Part shown: positions 1 to 5,850 of the stretch, piece after piece
Numbering within the stretch: the first letter of the stretch is position 1
How the letters are laid out: each line of letters opens with the position of its first letter
Source of the DNA: Candidatus Aerophobota bacterium
Lineage (GTDB): Bacteria; Aerophobota; Aerophobia; Aerophobales; B3-G15
Assembly (NCBI GenBank): GCA_021163905.1
Contig: JAGGTG010000186.1
Span: forward strand, 1 to 9,540
Direction: 5' to 3'
Length of the DNA: 9,540 bases
The notes under the pieces: model-generated
Database searches by the model: none
What the model was told of the DNA's origin: nothing
The model's input: the letters and a program-made list of their open reading frames with translations, nothing else
Made by a program: the position numbers and the translations under genes

Positions 1-2
1 GT

Positions 3-776
3 ATTACTCATGCAGATGGAGCGATCCCGAGAAAAAAAATAACTATTGGAATAAATGAAAAAACCGGAGAAAAATACCTTTTGATAAAGACCAAAGATGG
101 AAAATGGATTGGTCAGGATTTAATAATGGTTAAGGATATCTATGGGAAGGATGTTCCTACCAGTGGGGATATGTATTCTTATCTGGTTTATTTTGAGAAG
201 TTAATTGCCTCAACAAAAGCAAAATGTATAGATGCTACAGAAGGGGGAGCTAAAATAAGAGGAACCGAGGTGATGAGTTTAAGGGAAGTAATTGATAGAT
301 ACTGTAGTGAGCCTATTGGGGTGAGAGAGATTTTAGAGGAGGCGGCAAAAAATAAAGAAAAGGTGAATCTTGGAAAGTTAAAGGAAGAAATACAGAAAGT
401 TATTAAGCACCTGATGGAACTACATTTTTATGCGGGGCGGGGCGAGGAGATAATAAAAAAACTTCTCAAAGAGATCAAACGAGAAAAACCAAATAGACAA
501 AAAATGGAAGAGTTAACAAGAGAATCAAATGATATTGCAAATAAAATCACCAGGAGAAAAACGTATATCAGGGCTTTTCTTGAACAAAATATGTACTCCC
601 ATCTTTATCTTGTGAGAAGAAAAGACAATCTTATACTAAGCGGGTTAAAAGGTAAAAAAAGGCTAATTACTCAAATTGAAAAGGTGGGTATATTTTACAA
701 CGGAACAAAAAAGGCAGCTATCAAATTAATCAATGATTTCCGGTCTTCTCTTGACAGATTGGACTCAACTGTTTAA
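3..776 (+). CDS. Maf/DUF115 (MptE-like) flagellin glycosyltransferase, 3' end only
   Basis: This is the C-terminal 257 residues of a gene that begins before the window. The frame is open from base 3 and its first visible residues are ITHADGAIPRKK. A TTG at 81 is an internal codon, not the likely start, because family-like sequence lies upstream of it. Recognisable Maf/DUF115 features are the HADG segment, the GxDLIMVKDIYG..VPTS stretch and the block around IDATEGGAKIRGTEVMSL, which closes the Rossmann-like catalytic domain. The last ~150 residues are helical and rich in Lys and Glu, as in the C-terminal region of these proteins. Maf proteins are cytoplasmic and transfer nonulosonic acids (pseudaminic, legionaminic) from CMP-sugars to Ser/Thr of flagellin. 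This fits the sugar-synthesis operon that follows. Full-length relatives are usually about 600-700 residues (from memory), so more than half is missing at the window edge. A less specific DUF115 role cannot be excluded. Confidence 0.85.
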   Translation: MTHADGAIPRKKITIGINEKTGEKYLLIKTKDGKWIGQDLIMVKDIYGKDVPTSGDMYSYLVYFEKLIASTKAKCIDATEGGAKIRGTEVMSLREVIDRYCSEPIGVREILEEAAKNKEKVNLGKLKEEIQKVIKHLMELHFYAGRGEEIIKKLLKEIKREKPNRQKMEELTRESNDIANKITRRKTYIRAFLEQNMYSHLYLVRRKDNLILSGLKGKKRLITQIEKVGIFYNGTKKAAIKLINDFRSSLDRLDSTV

Positions 777-795
777 TTTTCTTAAACTTAAAAAA

Positions 796-1257
796 TCAGG
801 AATTTCCAGTAAGTCTTGCCTCGACTTTTGCTAATCTCTCCCGGATGTCAATTGCTGTTTGAAGATGGGAGTCAAGTGAGTCAATTCTTCCATCCAATCT
901 TCTTATCTCTGACAAAATTTCATTTCGCAAAGAATCTATCTTATCATTAGTTGTTCTGGAATATGAATCTATTCTGTCATTACTTGTTCTGGAATACGAG
1001 TCAATCTTTTCATTAATTGCTCGTGATTGTGAGTCAATCTTCTCATCAAGCCTTTTAATCTCAACTTCTCTTAAAGAATCTACCTTTTCATTAATTGCTC
1101 GTGATTGTGAGTCAATCTTCTCATCAAGCCTTTTAATCTCAACTTCTCTTAAAGAATCTACCTTTTCATCCAATCTTTTAATCTCAACCCGTAGAGCCTG
1201 GAGTTCTGGTGCTACAATATCCTGCAGAGCTTTCTTTACATTTTCATAAACTCCCAT
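796..1257 (-). CDS. Small repetitive coiled-coil protein, function unknown
   Basis: A 153-residue, highly charged protein with no signal peptide or membrane segment, so probably cytoplasmic. Nearly the whole chain is predicted helix made of units that begin with I/V-D-S. Residues 33-58 and 59-84 are identical 26-residue repeats, each a 15-mer (VDSLREVEIKRLDEK) plus an 11-mer (IDSQSRAINEK). Two more 11-mers (IDSYSRTSNDR, IDSYSRTTNDK) and an 18-mer follow, up to residue 124. Spacings of 11, 15 and 18 keep a continuous 3-4 hydrophobic pattern of hendecad type, so a long, near-straight or right-handed oligomeric coiled coil is likely. The N-terminus (MGVYENVKKALQDIVAPELQ) and the C-terminus (IDIRERLAKVEARL) are non-repetitive caps. 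The ATG at 1257-1255 is preceded on the minus strand by an AGGAG-type ribosome site about 8-9 nt away. It converges on the Maf gene, with stops about 20 bp apart, and is divergent from the sugar operon. Role unknown; similar proteins are scattered in AT-rich bacterial and thermophile genomes (recollection, not searched). Confidence 0.8.
   Translation of the reverse strand: MGVYENVKKALQDIVAPELQALRVEIKRLDEKVDSLREVEIKRLDEKIDSQSRAINEKVDSLREVEIKRLDEKIDSQSRAINEKIDSYSRTSNDRIDSYSRTTNDKIDSLRNEILSEIRRLDGRIDSLDSHLQTAIDIRERLAKVEARLTGNS
1006..1169. repeat. Perfect 78-bp tandem duplication inside the coiled-coil gene
   Basis: Bases 1006-1091 are identical to 1084-1169: an 86-bp exact match at a 78-bp period, so two full copies plus 8 bp of a third. 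The period equals 26 codons, which keeps frame and coiled-coil register. Even third codon positions are identical, which points to recent duplication or ongoing homogenisation rather than old divergence. Copy number could vary between strains by slippage. Confidence 0.95.
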
Positions 1258-1286
1258 CCTTTTCTCTCCTTTCTTTACTGATAGTT

Positions 1287-1314
1287 ATTGTACTACAAAT
1301 TTAAATTTTATCAA
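1287..1314 (-). promoter_or_regulatory. Sigma-70-type promoter for the coiled-coil gene
   Basis: On the minus strand there is a -35-like TTGATA (1314-1309), a 16-bp spacer and a -10-like TACAAT (1292-1287), about 30 bp upstream of the start codon of the leftward gene. The spacer contains the 12-bp palindrome AAATTTAAATTT (1297-1308). The hexamers are good matches, but the region is AT-rich, so chance matches are possible. Confidence 0.5.
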
Positions 1315-1353
1315 GAAGCCATCTTCCAATAAAGAAAGAAGAATTTGGTATAG

Positions 1354-1370
1354 ATTTTGCATTACAAAAT
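1354..1370. promoter_or_regulatory. Perfect dyad ATTTTG-N5-CAAAAT, candidate operator
   Basis: A 6-bp perfect inverted repeat with a 5-bp centre (CATTA) ends exactly one base before the -35-like TAAA of the sigma-28-type promoter. Its position and symmetry suit an operator for a dimeric regulator. An obvious candidate is the MerR-like domain encoded by the first downstream gene, although this is inference. It is short and AT-rich, so it could be fortuitous. Confidence 0.3.
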
Positions 1371-1386
1371 TAAAGTATTTTATAAA
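1357..1386 (+). promoter_or_regulatory. Weak alternative sigma-70-like promoter
   Basis: TTGCAT (1357-1362), an 18-bp spacer and TATAAA (1381-1386) could act as a housekeeping promoter. It overlaps both the dyad and the sigma-28-type element. The -35 is imperfect and the surroundings are AT-rich, so this is much less convincing than the sigma-28 match beside it. If both work, the operon would have basal plus flagellar-regulated expression. Confidence 0.25.
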
Positions 1387-1398
1387 TTCCGCCGATAA
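1371..1398 (+). promoter_or_regulatory. Sigma-28 (FliA/SigD) flagellar promoter for the sugar operon
   Basis: The -35 region reads TAAAGTAT (1371-1378), 7 of 8 bases of the enterobacterial FliA consensus TAAAGTTT. The -10 region at 1391-1398 is GCCGATAA, an exact match. The distance from TAAA to GCCGATAA is 16 bp, against the usual 15. Transcription would begin near 1402-1406, leaving a leader of about 25 nt with the ribosome site before the ATG at 1430. The GC-containing -10 box stands out in very AT-rich DNA, which argues against chance. Sigma-28 serves late flagellar genes such as flagellin, which fits an operon making a flagellin-modifying sugar. Confidence 0.72.
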
Positions 1399-1416
1399 GT
1401 ATGTAAACAAGAATTT

Positions 1417-1423
1417 AAGGGAG
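1417..1423 (+). promoter_or_regulatory. Ribosome binding site AAGGGAG that decides between two start codons
   Basis: AAGGGAG lies 3 nt before an ATG at 1427 and 6 nt before a second, adjacent ATG at 1430. The second spacing is closer to the usual optimum, so 1430 is preferred; the difference is one methionine. Confidence 0.6.
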
Positions 1424-1429
1424 AAGATG

Positions 1430-2698
1430 ATGGGTACTGAATTTCTCAGTATAGGACAGTTATGTCAGAGAGTAGGGATAAAAGCACATACTTTAAGATA
1501 CTGGGAAAAGGAATTTGGTAATTTTCTCAAACCCTACAGAAGTAAAGGTGGACATAGAAGATACAGAGAGGATGACTTAAAAACACTTTTAAAGATAAAG
1601 CGACTTCTAAAAGATAAAAAATATACCATAAGGGGAGCCAGGGAAATTTTGTCTAATGATGGAGTTGAAAATGAGAGGGAGGAAAAATATTCCGGGAAGG
1701 GAAATTTTTTCCATAAAAAGAAGATACTTATTACCGGAGGAACAGGTACTGTGGGAAAGGAGTTAACACGTCAGCTTCTTCAGTTTGATCCATCGGTGAT
1801 TCGTATTTACAGCAGGGATGAGACAAAACAATTTGAAATGCAGGAAGAATTTGGAGGAGTAGAGAATATAAGATATTTTGTTGGAGATGTAAGAGACGTA
1901 AAGAGATTAGAGATGGCTATGGAAGAGGTGGATTTTGTTTTTCATCTTGCTGCTTTAAAACATGTTGCCTCATGTGAGTATAATCCCTTTGAAGCAATCA
2001 ATACTAATGTATATGGTTCTCAAAATGTTATAGATGCTGCTCTAAAGGTAAATGCAGAAAAAGTTATCTTTACCTCCACTGATAAAGCAGTAAATCCTAC
2101 AAGTACTATGGGTGCCACGAAACTTATGGCTGAGAAGTTATTTACCGCAGCCAATTATTATAAAGGGAAAAGAAGAACAATATTTGCCAGTGTAAGATTT
2201 GGCAATGTCCTTGGATCAAGAGGTTCGATTATTCCCCTTTTTAAAAGGCAACTTTTAAATGGTAAAAAAATCACACTTACCAGTAAAAAAATGACCAGAT
2301 TTGTAATGTTGTTAAAGGAAGCGGTGAATTTTATATTTAAAGCTACTCTTCTTGCAAAAGGAGGAGAAGTTTTTGTTCCCAAAATGCCTGTAGTTAAAAT
2401 TATAGATCTACTTGAGGTAATAGAGGAATCATTGGGATTTAAAAATGGTATTGAGGAGATTGGCATTAAGCCAGGGGAAAAGTTGTATGAGGAGCTGATG
2501 ACAAAAGATGAAGAGAGAAGATCCCTGGAAAGAGATGATATGTTTATAATTTTGCCTCCAAAAAAATTTGGTAGTGGCAGATATTTTTATCCTGATGTTT
2601 ATATTTCAAAGGGAGACAATCATTGTAGCTCGGAAAATGGAGAGTTCTTAAATAAAGAAGAGATTAAGGAATTATTACGAAAGGAGAATCTGATATGA
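1430..2698 (+). CDS. pseB: MerR-type DNA-binding domain fused to a PseB/WbpM-like UDP-GlcNAc 4,6-dehydratase
   Basis: A 422-residue, two-domain protein. Residues ~5-74 are a MerR-family winged helix: SIGQLCQRVGIKAHTLRYWEK is the helix-turn-helix, GGHRRYREDD the wing, and the domain ends in YTIRGAREIL. A polar linker (~75-94) leads to a dehydratase domain starting KKKILITGGTGTVGKEL, with the nucleotide motif TGGTGTVG at ~102-109. It continues with HLAALKHV and STDKAVNPTSTMGATK. S216, D218, K219, M227 and K231 mark the active site. The usual SDR tyrosine is Met, as in the WbpM/CapD branch. MTRF and GGEVFVPKMP are also family features. The reaction is UDP-GlcNAc to a UDP-4-keto-6-deoxy sugar, step 1 of pseudaminate synthesis. 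Ordinary PseB proteins are ~330 residues and lack an HTH. No in-frame ATG, GTG or TTG lies in the linker; the nearest is a TTG at the end of the HTH, so separate translation of the enzyme is unlikely. No membrane segments. Its stop overlaps the next start (ATGA). The enzyme call is firm; inverting versus retaining activity is not settled. Confidence 0.88.
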   Translation: MGTEFLSIGQLCQRVGIKAHTLRYWEKEFGNFLKPYRSKGGHRRYREDDLKTLLKIKRLLKDKKYTIRGAREILSNDGVENEREEKYSGKGNFFHKKKILITGGTGTVGKELTRQLLQFDPSVIRIYSRDETKQFEMQEEFGGVENIRYFVGDVRDVKRLEMAMEEVDFVFHLAALKHVASCEYNPFEAINTNVYGSQNVIDAALKVNAEKVIFTSTDKAVNPTSTMGATKLMAEKLFTAANYYKGKRRTIFASVRFGNVLGSRGSIIPLFKRQLLNGKKITLTSKKMTRFVMLLKEAVNFIFKATLLAKGGEVFVPKMPVVKIIDLLEVIEESLGFKNGIEEIGIKPGEKLYEELMTKDEERRSLERDDMFIILPPKKFGSGRYFYPDVYISKGDNHCSSENGEFLNKEEIKELLRKENLI

Positions 2699-3651
2699 TG
2701 AATGTTTTAGTTACAGGAGGAGCAGGATTCATAGGTAGATGGGTGGTGAAGTACTTACTTAAAGGTGGAGTTAATGTATGGGTGATAGATAATCTTTCCA
2801 CCGGGAGGAAAGATAATATCGCGGAGTTTGAGAGGTATCCTGAATTTAAATTTGTGGAGGGAGATATTCTCGATAGAGATTTACTTAAAAAAATTTTTAA
2901 TTTGAATTTTAAAGTCTGTCTTCATTTAGCAGCTGCGGTTAATGTTCAGGATAGTATTGATAATCCTGAGAAAAATTTTGAGGTAAACTTAAAAGGGACC
3001 TTTAATATTTTGGAGGAGGCAAAAAGAAAAGGTACAAAAGTTATTTTAATTAGTACCTGCATGGTTTATAAAAGGGCTGATGATAACAGACCGATCGACG
3101 AAAATCACCCCCTTTTACCTCTTTCTCCCTATGCAGCTACCAAAATAGCCTCTGAAGAGCTTGTTCTTTCTTATCATCATGCGTACAGATTACCTGTAGC
3201 AATTGTTCGTCCCTTTAATACCTATGGTCCTTTTCAGAGGATAGATAATGAAGGAGGGGTAATTCCTGTTTTTATCAACCGCAGTTTTAAGGGAGAAACT
3301 CTGTATATTTACGGTGACGGAAATCAGACCCGTGATTTCCTCTATGTGGAGGATTGTGCCAGAGCTATAGTGAAAATAGCTTTATCCAATGATATTTCAG
3401 GAGAGGTTATAAATATAGGTACAGGAAGAGATATCTCTATTAATGATCTTGCCCTGCTTATAGCAGGTGATTCTTCTCGTATTGCCCATATTCCCCATAT
3501 TCATCCTCAAAGTGAAATTTTAAAACTTGTCTGTGATTACAGCAAGGCAAGAAGGCTTTTAGACTGGGAACCCGAGGTCTCACTGATAGAGGGGATAGAT
3601 AAAACAAAAAGATGGATAAAAAACCAACCAAAGGTGAAAGCAAATGTTTAA
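2695..3651 (+). CDS. NAD-dependent epimerase/dehydratase (extended SDR), sugar-nucleotide modifying
   Basis: A 318-residue cytoplasmic extended short-chain dehydrogenase. The NAD-binding motif TGGAGFIG is at residues 7-14, and D32 in VIDNLSTG indicates NAD preference. HLAAAVNVQDS follows at ~77-87. The active site is S120-T121 with Y146 and K150 (PYAATK), then RPFNTYGP and GDGNQTRDFLYVEDCA. These are typical of the UDP-glucose 4-epimerase / dTDP-glucose 4,6-dehydratase superfamily. The position that carries Asp-Glu in true 4,6-dehydratases reads Cys-Met (STCMVY), so an epimerase or other 4-keto chemistry is favoured. The substrate cannot be read from sequence; a UDP- or GDP-amino sugar of this pathway is likely from context. 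AAGGAG (2681-2686) sits 8 nt before the ATG, which overlaps the upstream stop by 4 nt, so the two are translationally coupled. It is an extra enzyme compared with the six-step pseudaminate pathway. Confidence 0.85.
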   Translation: MMNVLVTGGAGFIGRWVVKYLLKGGVNVWVIDNLSTGRKDNIAEFERYPEFKFVEGDILDRDLLKKIFNLNFKVCLHLAAAVNVQDSIDNPEKNFEVNLKGTFNILEEAKRKGTKVILISTCMVYKRADDNRPIDENHPLLPLSPYAATKIASEELVLSYHHAYRLPVAIVRPFNTYGPFQRIDNEGGVIPVFINRSFKGETLYIYGDGNQTRDFLYVEDCARAIVKIALSNDISGEVINIGTGRDISINDLALLIAGDSSRIAHIPHIHPQSEILKLVCDYSKARRLLDWEPEVSLIEGIDKTKRWIKNQPKVKANV

Positions 3652-4825
3652 GTATTTACCTTACGGACATCAGTGGATAGATGATAAGGACATTGAACAG
3701 GTGATAAAAGTTCTGGAAAGTAGCTGGATAACCCAGGGACCAAAAGTAGATGAATTTGAAAGGACCTTAGCTGAATTCGTCGGGGCAAGGTATGTGGTGG
3801 TATTTAATAGTGGAACCGCCTCTTTACATGCAGCTTGTTTTGCTGCTGGAGTTAAAAAAGGTGATGAGGCAATCACTACACCTATCAGTTTTGTAGCTAC
3901 GGGTAATTGTGTTTTATATCTGGGAGCAAAGCCTGTATTTGCTGATATAAAAGAAGATACATATAACATAAATCCAGAAGAGATTAAAAAGAAAGTAACC
4001 TCCAGGACAAAGGTTATACTTCCAGTGGATTTTGCCGGGCACCCCGTTGATTTAAAAGAAATTCATCGAATTGCCAAGGAAAATAACTTATTGATAATTG
4101 AGGATGCCTGCCATGCACTGGGAGCAGAATACAAAAACGAGAAAATAGGAAGTTGTAAGTATTCTGATATGACTGTTTTTAGCTTTCACCCGGTGAAACA
4201 AATTACCACTGGAGAAGGAGGAGCTGTAACAACCAACAACAAAGATTTTTACGACAGACTAATTTTGTTTAGAAATCATGGAATAACAAAAAATCCTGCC
4301 AGATTTATTGATAAAAATGAAGGTCCCTGGTATTACGAGATGCAGAATCTTGGATTCAACTACAGGATAACCGATTTTCAGTGTGCACTGGGAATATCTC
4401 AGTTAAAAAAACTGGATAAATTTATCGAAAGAAGAAAAGAAATTGTGCAGATGTACAATGAAGCTTTTGAGAAAATGGAGGAGGTAATTATCCCTCAAGA
4501 GAAACCTGATGTTAAATCTGCCTGGCACCTTTATGTGATAAGATTAAAGCTGGATGAGATTGGAAAAAGCCGCAGGGAAATTTTTGAGGCTTTAAGAAAG
4601 GAAAATATAGGGGTTCAGGTGCACTACATACCTGTTTACTATCATCCGTATTATCAAAAGTTAGGTTATCAAAAAGGTATTTGCCCTGTAGCAGAGAAGT
4701 ATTATGAGGAAGCAATTACTCTACCACTTTTTCCAAAAATGAAAAATAGTGATGTGATCAGGGTAATAAATAAAGTTAAAAAACAAGTAGCTTACTCCAG
4801 AAAAAAAGTCTTTATTCGGGTTTAA
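3644..4825 (+). CDS. pseC: PseC-like PLP-dependent sugar-nucleotide C4 aminotransferase
   Basis: A 393-residue DegT/DnrJ/EryC1-family (fold type I) aminotransferase, normal family length. It would place an amino group at C4 of the 4-keto-6-deoxy sugar made by the dehydratase, using glutamate as donor. PLP motifs visible are FNSGTASLHAA (~54-64), D154 in IIEDACHALGAEY (partner of the pyridine nitrogen) and the Schiff-base lysine K185 in FSFHPVKQITTGEGGA. ITTPISFVAT, FRNHGITK, QVHYIPVYYHPYYQ and AEKYYEEAITLP resemble H. pylori PseC closely (from memory). This supports UDP-4-amino-4,6-dideoxy-N-acetyl-altrosamine synthesis over the LegC or ArnB alternatives. The start overlaps the upstream stop by 8 nt, and AAAGGTG (3630-3636) provides the ribosome site. 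It is the third gene of the operon and the best evidence that the pathway is pseudaminate-type. Confidence 0.88.
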   Translation: MFKYLPYGHQWIDDKDIEQVIKVLESSWITQGPKVDEFERTLAEFVGARYVVVFNSGTASLHAACFAAGVKKGDEAITTPISFVATGNCVLYLGAKPVFADIKEDTYNINPEEIKKKVTSRTKVILPVDFAGHPVDLKEIHRIAKENNLLIIEDACHALGAEYKNEKIGSCKYSDMTVFSFHPVKQITTGEGGAVTTNNKDFYDRLILFRNHGITKNPARFIDKNEGPWYYEMQNLGFNYRITDFQCALGISQLKKLDKFIERRKEIVQMYNEAFEKMEEVIIPQEKPDVKSAWHLYVIRLKLDEIGKSRREIFEALRKENIGVQVHYIPVYYHPYYQKLGYQKGICPVAEKYYEEAITLPLFPKMKNSDVIRVINKVKKQVAYSRKKVFIRV

Positions 4826-4827
4826 AA

Positions 4828-5847
4828 ATGAAGAAGATAAAAGTAGAAGATAAATGGATTGGTGAGGGAGAACCTACATTTATTATTGCCGAGGTTGGCT
4901 CAAATCACGATGGTAGTTTAAAGCAGGCCAAAAGGCTTATCGAGCTTGCCAGGCAGGCAGGAGCCGATGCGGTAAAGTTTCAGTCTTTTCAGGCTGAGAA
5001 ATTGATAAATAGACAAAAACTTCCCGATGCGTACAGAAAGATTTCCAGGTTATTTTTACCCGATGAGTGGCATTTTAAATTAGCTGAATATGCTAAAGAT
5101 CAAGAAATTATATTTCTTTCCACACCTTTTGATATTGAAAGAGCCAATCTTTTAAATGAAATAGGTGTTGGGGCATTTAAAATAGCCTCAGGTGATTTAA
5201 CATTTTATTCTTTAATTGAGCATATAGCCAGGTTTAAAAAACCCATTCTTCTTTCAACAGGGATGGCTTATTTAGATGAGGTTGAAAAGGCAGTAAATGT
5301 TATTAAGGGTGAGAATAACGAGGAGATTGTTCTTCTTCACTGTGTCTCTACCTATCCAGCTAAATTGGAGGATGCAAACATCAGGGCAATGGTTAGTATG
5401 CGAGATATTTTTAATCTTCCCGTTGGATTTTCCGATCACACACCTGGCTATGTAACTCCTCTTGGTGCAGTTGCCCTGGGGGCATGCGTAATTGAAAAGC
5501 ATATTACTCTCAGTAGAAACTTGGATGGACCGGATCATCCTTTTGCCCTGGAGGTGGATGAGTTTGCCGAAATGGTTAAAAAAATAAGAGATCTTGAAAA
5601 AGCCTTAGGAGACGGTGAAAAAAAACCGACATCAGCAGAGATGCCAGAGCGTAAATTTGCCAGAAGAGGAATCTATGCAAGGTGCGATATACCAAGAGGG
5701 ACAATTCTAAAACACGAAATGATAAAAATGGTAAGACCAGCCTGTGATGGTTTTAAGGATCTGCGGGAAATACTGGATAAAAAAACAAAAGTGAATATTA
5801 AAAAAGATGAACTTATTACTGCAGAGAAAATCTGTGAGGAGATTTAA
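4828..5847 (+). CDS. pseI: NeuB/PseI-type nonulosonic acid synthase
   Basis: A 339-residue protein of typical NeuB-family length. It condenses phosphoenolpyruvate with a free 6-carbon amino sugar to form the 9-carbon nonulosonate. An N-terminal TIM barrel (~15-260) carries AEVGSNHDG (21-29), KFQ (50-52), STPFD (98-102), KIASGD (118-123), STGM (143-146) and HCVSTYPA (171-178). The expected metal-ligand histidines are H204 in GFSDHTPG and H225 in EKHITL. Their spacing of 21 equals that of the N. meningitidis NeuB pair H215/H236. DGPDH follows at 233-237. A C-terminal SAF (antifreeze-like) domain spans ~275-337 with ARRGIYA and DIPRG. All key residues are present, so the enzyme should be active. 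Sialic acid (NeuB), legionaminate (LegI) and pseudaminate (PseI) use cannot be separated by motifs alone; PseI is chosen because of the PseC-like neighbour. Only 2 nt separate it from the previous gene and no clear ribosome site is seen, suggesting translational coupling. Confidence 0.9.
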   Translation: MKKIKVEDKWIGEGEPTFIIAEVGSNHDGSLKQAKRLIELARQAGADAVKFQSFQAEKLINRQKLPDAYRKISRLFLPDEWHFKLAEYAKDQEIIFLSTPFDIERANLLNEIGVGAFKIASGDLTFYSLIEHIARFKKPILLSTGMAYLDEVEKAVNVIKGENNEEIVLLHCVSTYPAKLEDANIRAMVSMRDIFNLPVGFSDHTPGYVTPLGAVALGACVIEKHITLSRNLDGPDHPFALEVDEFAEMVKKIRDLEKALGDGEKKPTSAEMPERKFARRGIYARCDIPRGTILKHEMIKMVRPACDGFKDLREILDKKTKVNIKKDELITAEKICEEI

Positions 5848-5850
5848 AAA

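Noticed and set aside
81..776. Independent 231-residue gene starting at TTG 81
   Set aside because: The frame is open to the left edge and residues before 81 (HADG region) belong to the Maf family, so this is the tail of a longer gene.
771..787. Small hairpin GTTTAA-TTTTC-TTAAAC between the convergent Maf and coiled-coil genes, as a shared terminator
   Set aside because: The stem is only 6 bp of mostly A-T pairs and no clear T-tract follows on either strand, so an intrinsic terminator is not supported.
1006..1169. CRISPR-like or mobile-element repeat
   Set aside because: The repeats are directly adjacent, lack spacers, keep codon frame and encode coiled-coil repeats, so they are an internal gene duplication.
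2158..2466. Minus-strand open frame of 102 codons inside the dehydratase gene
   Set aside because: It lies wholly within a well-supported gene on the other strand and has no recognisable protein features. The same holds for the other antisense frames, for example 3670-3969 and 6494-6799.
4524..4540. TGGCAC-containing stretch as a sigma-54 promoter
   Set aside because: It lacks the TTGC element at the right distance and lies inside the aminotransferase coding sequence.
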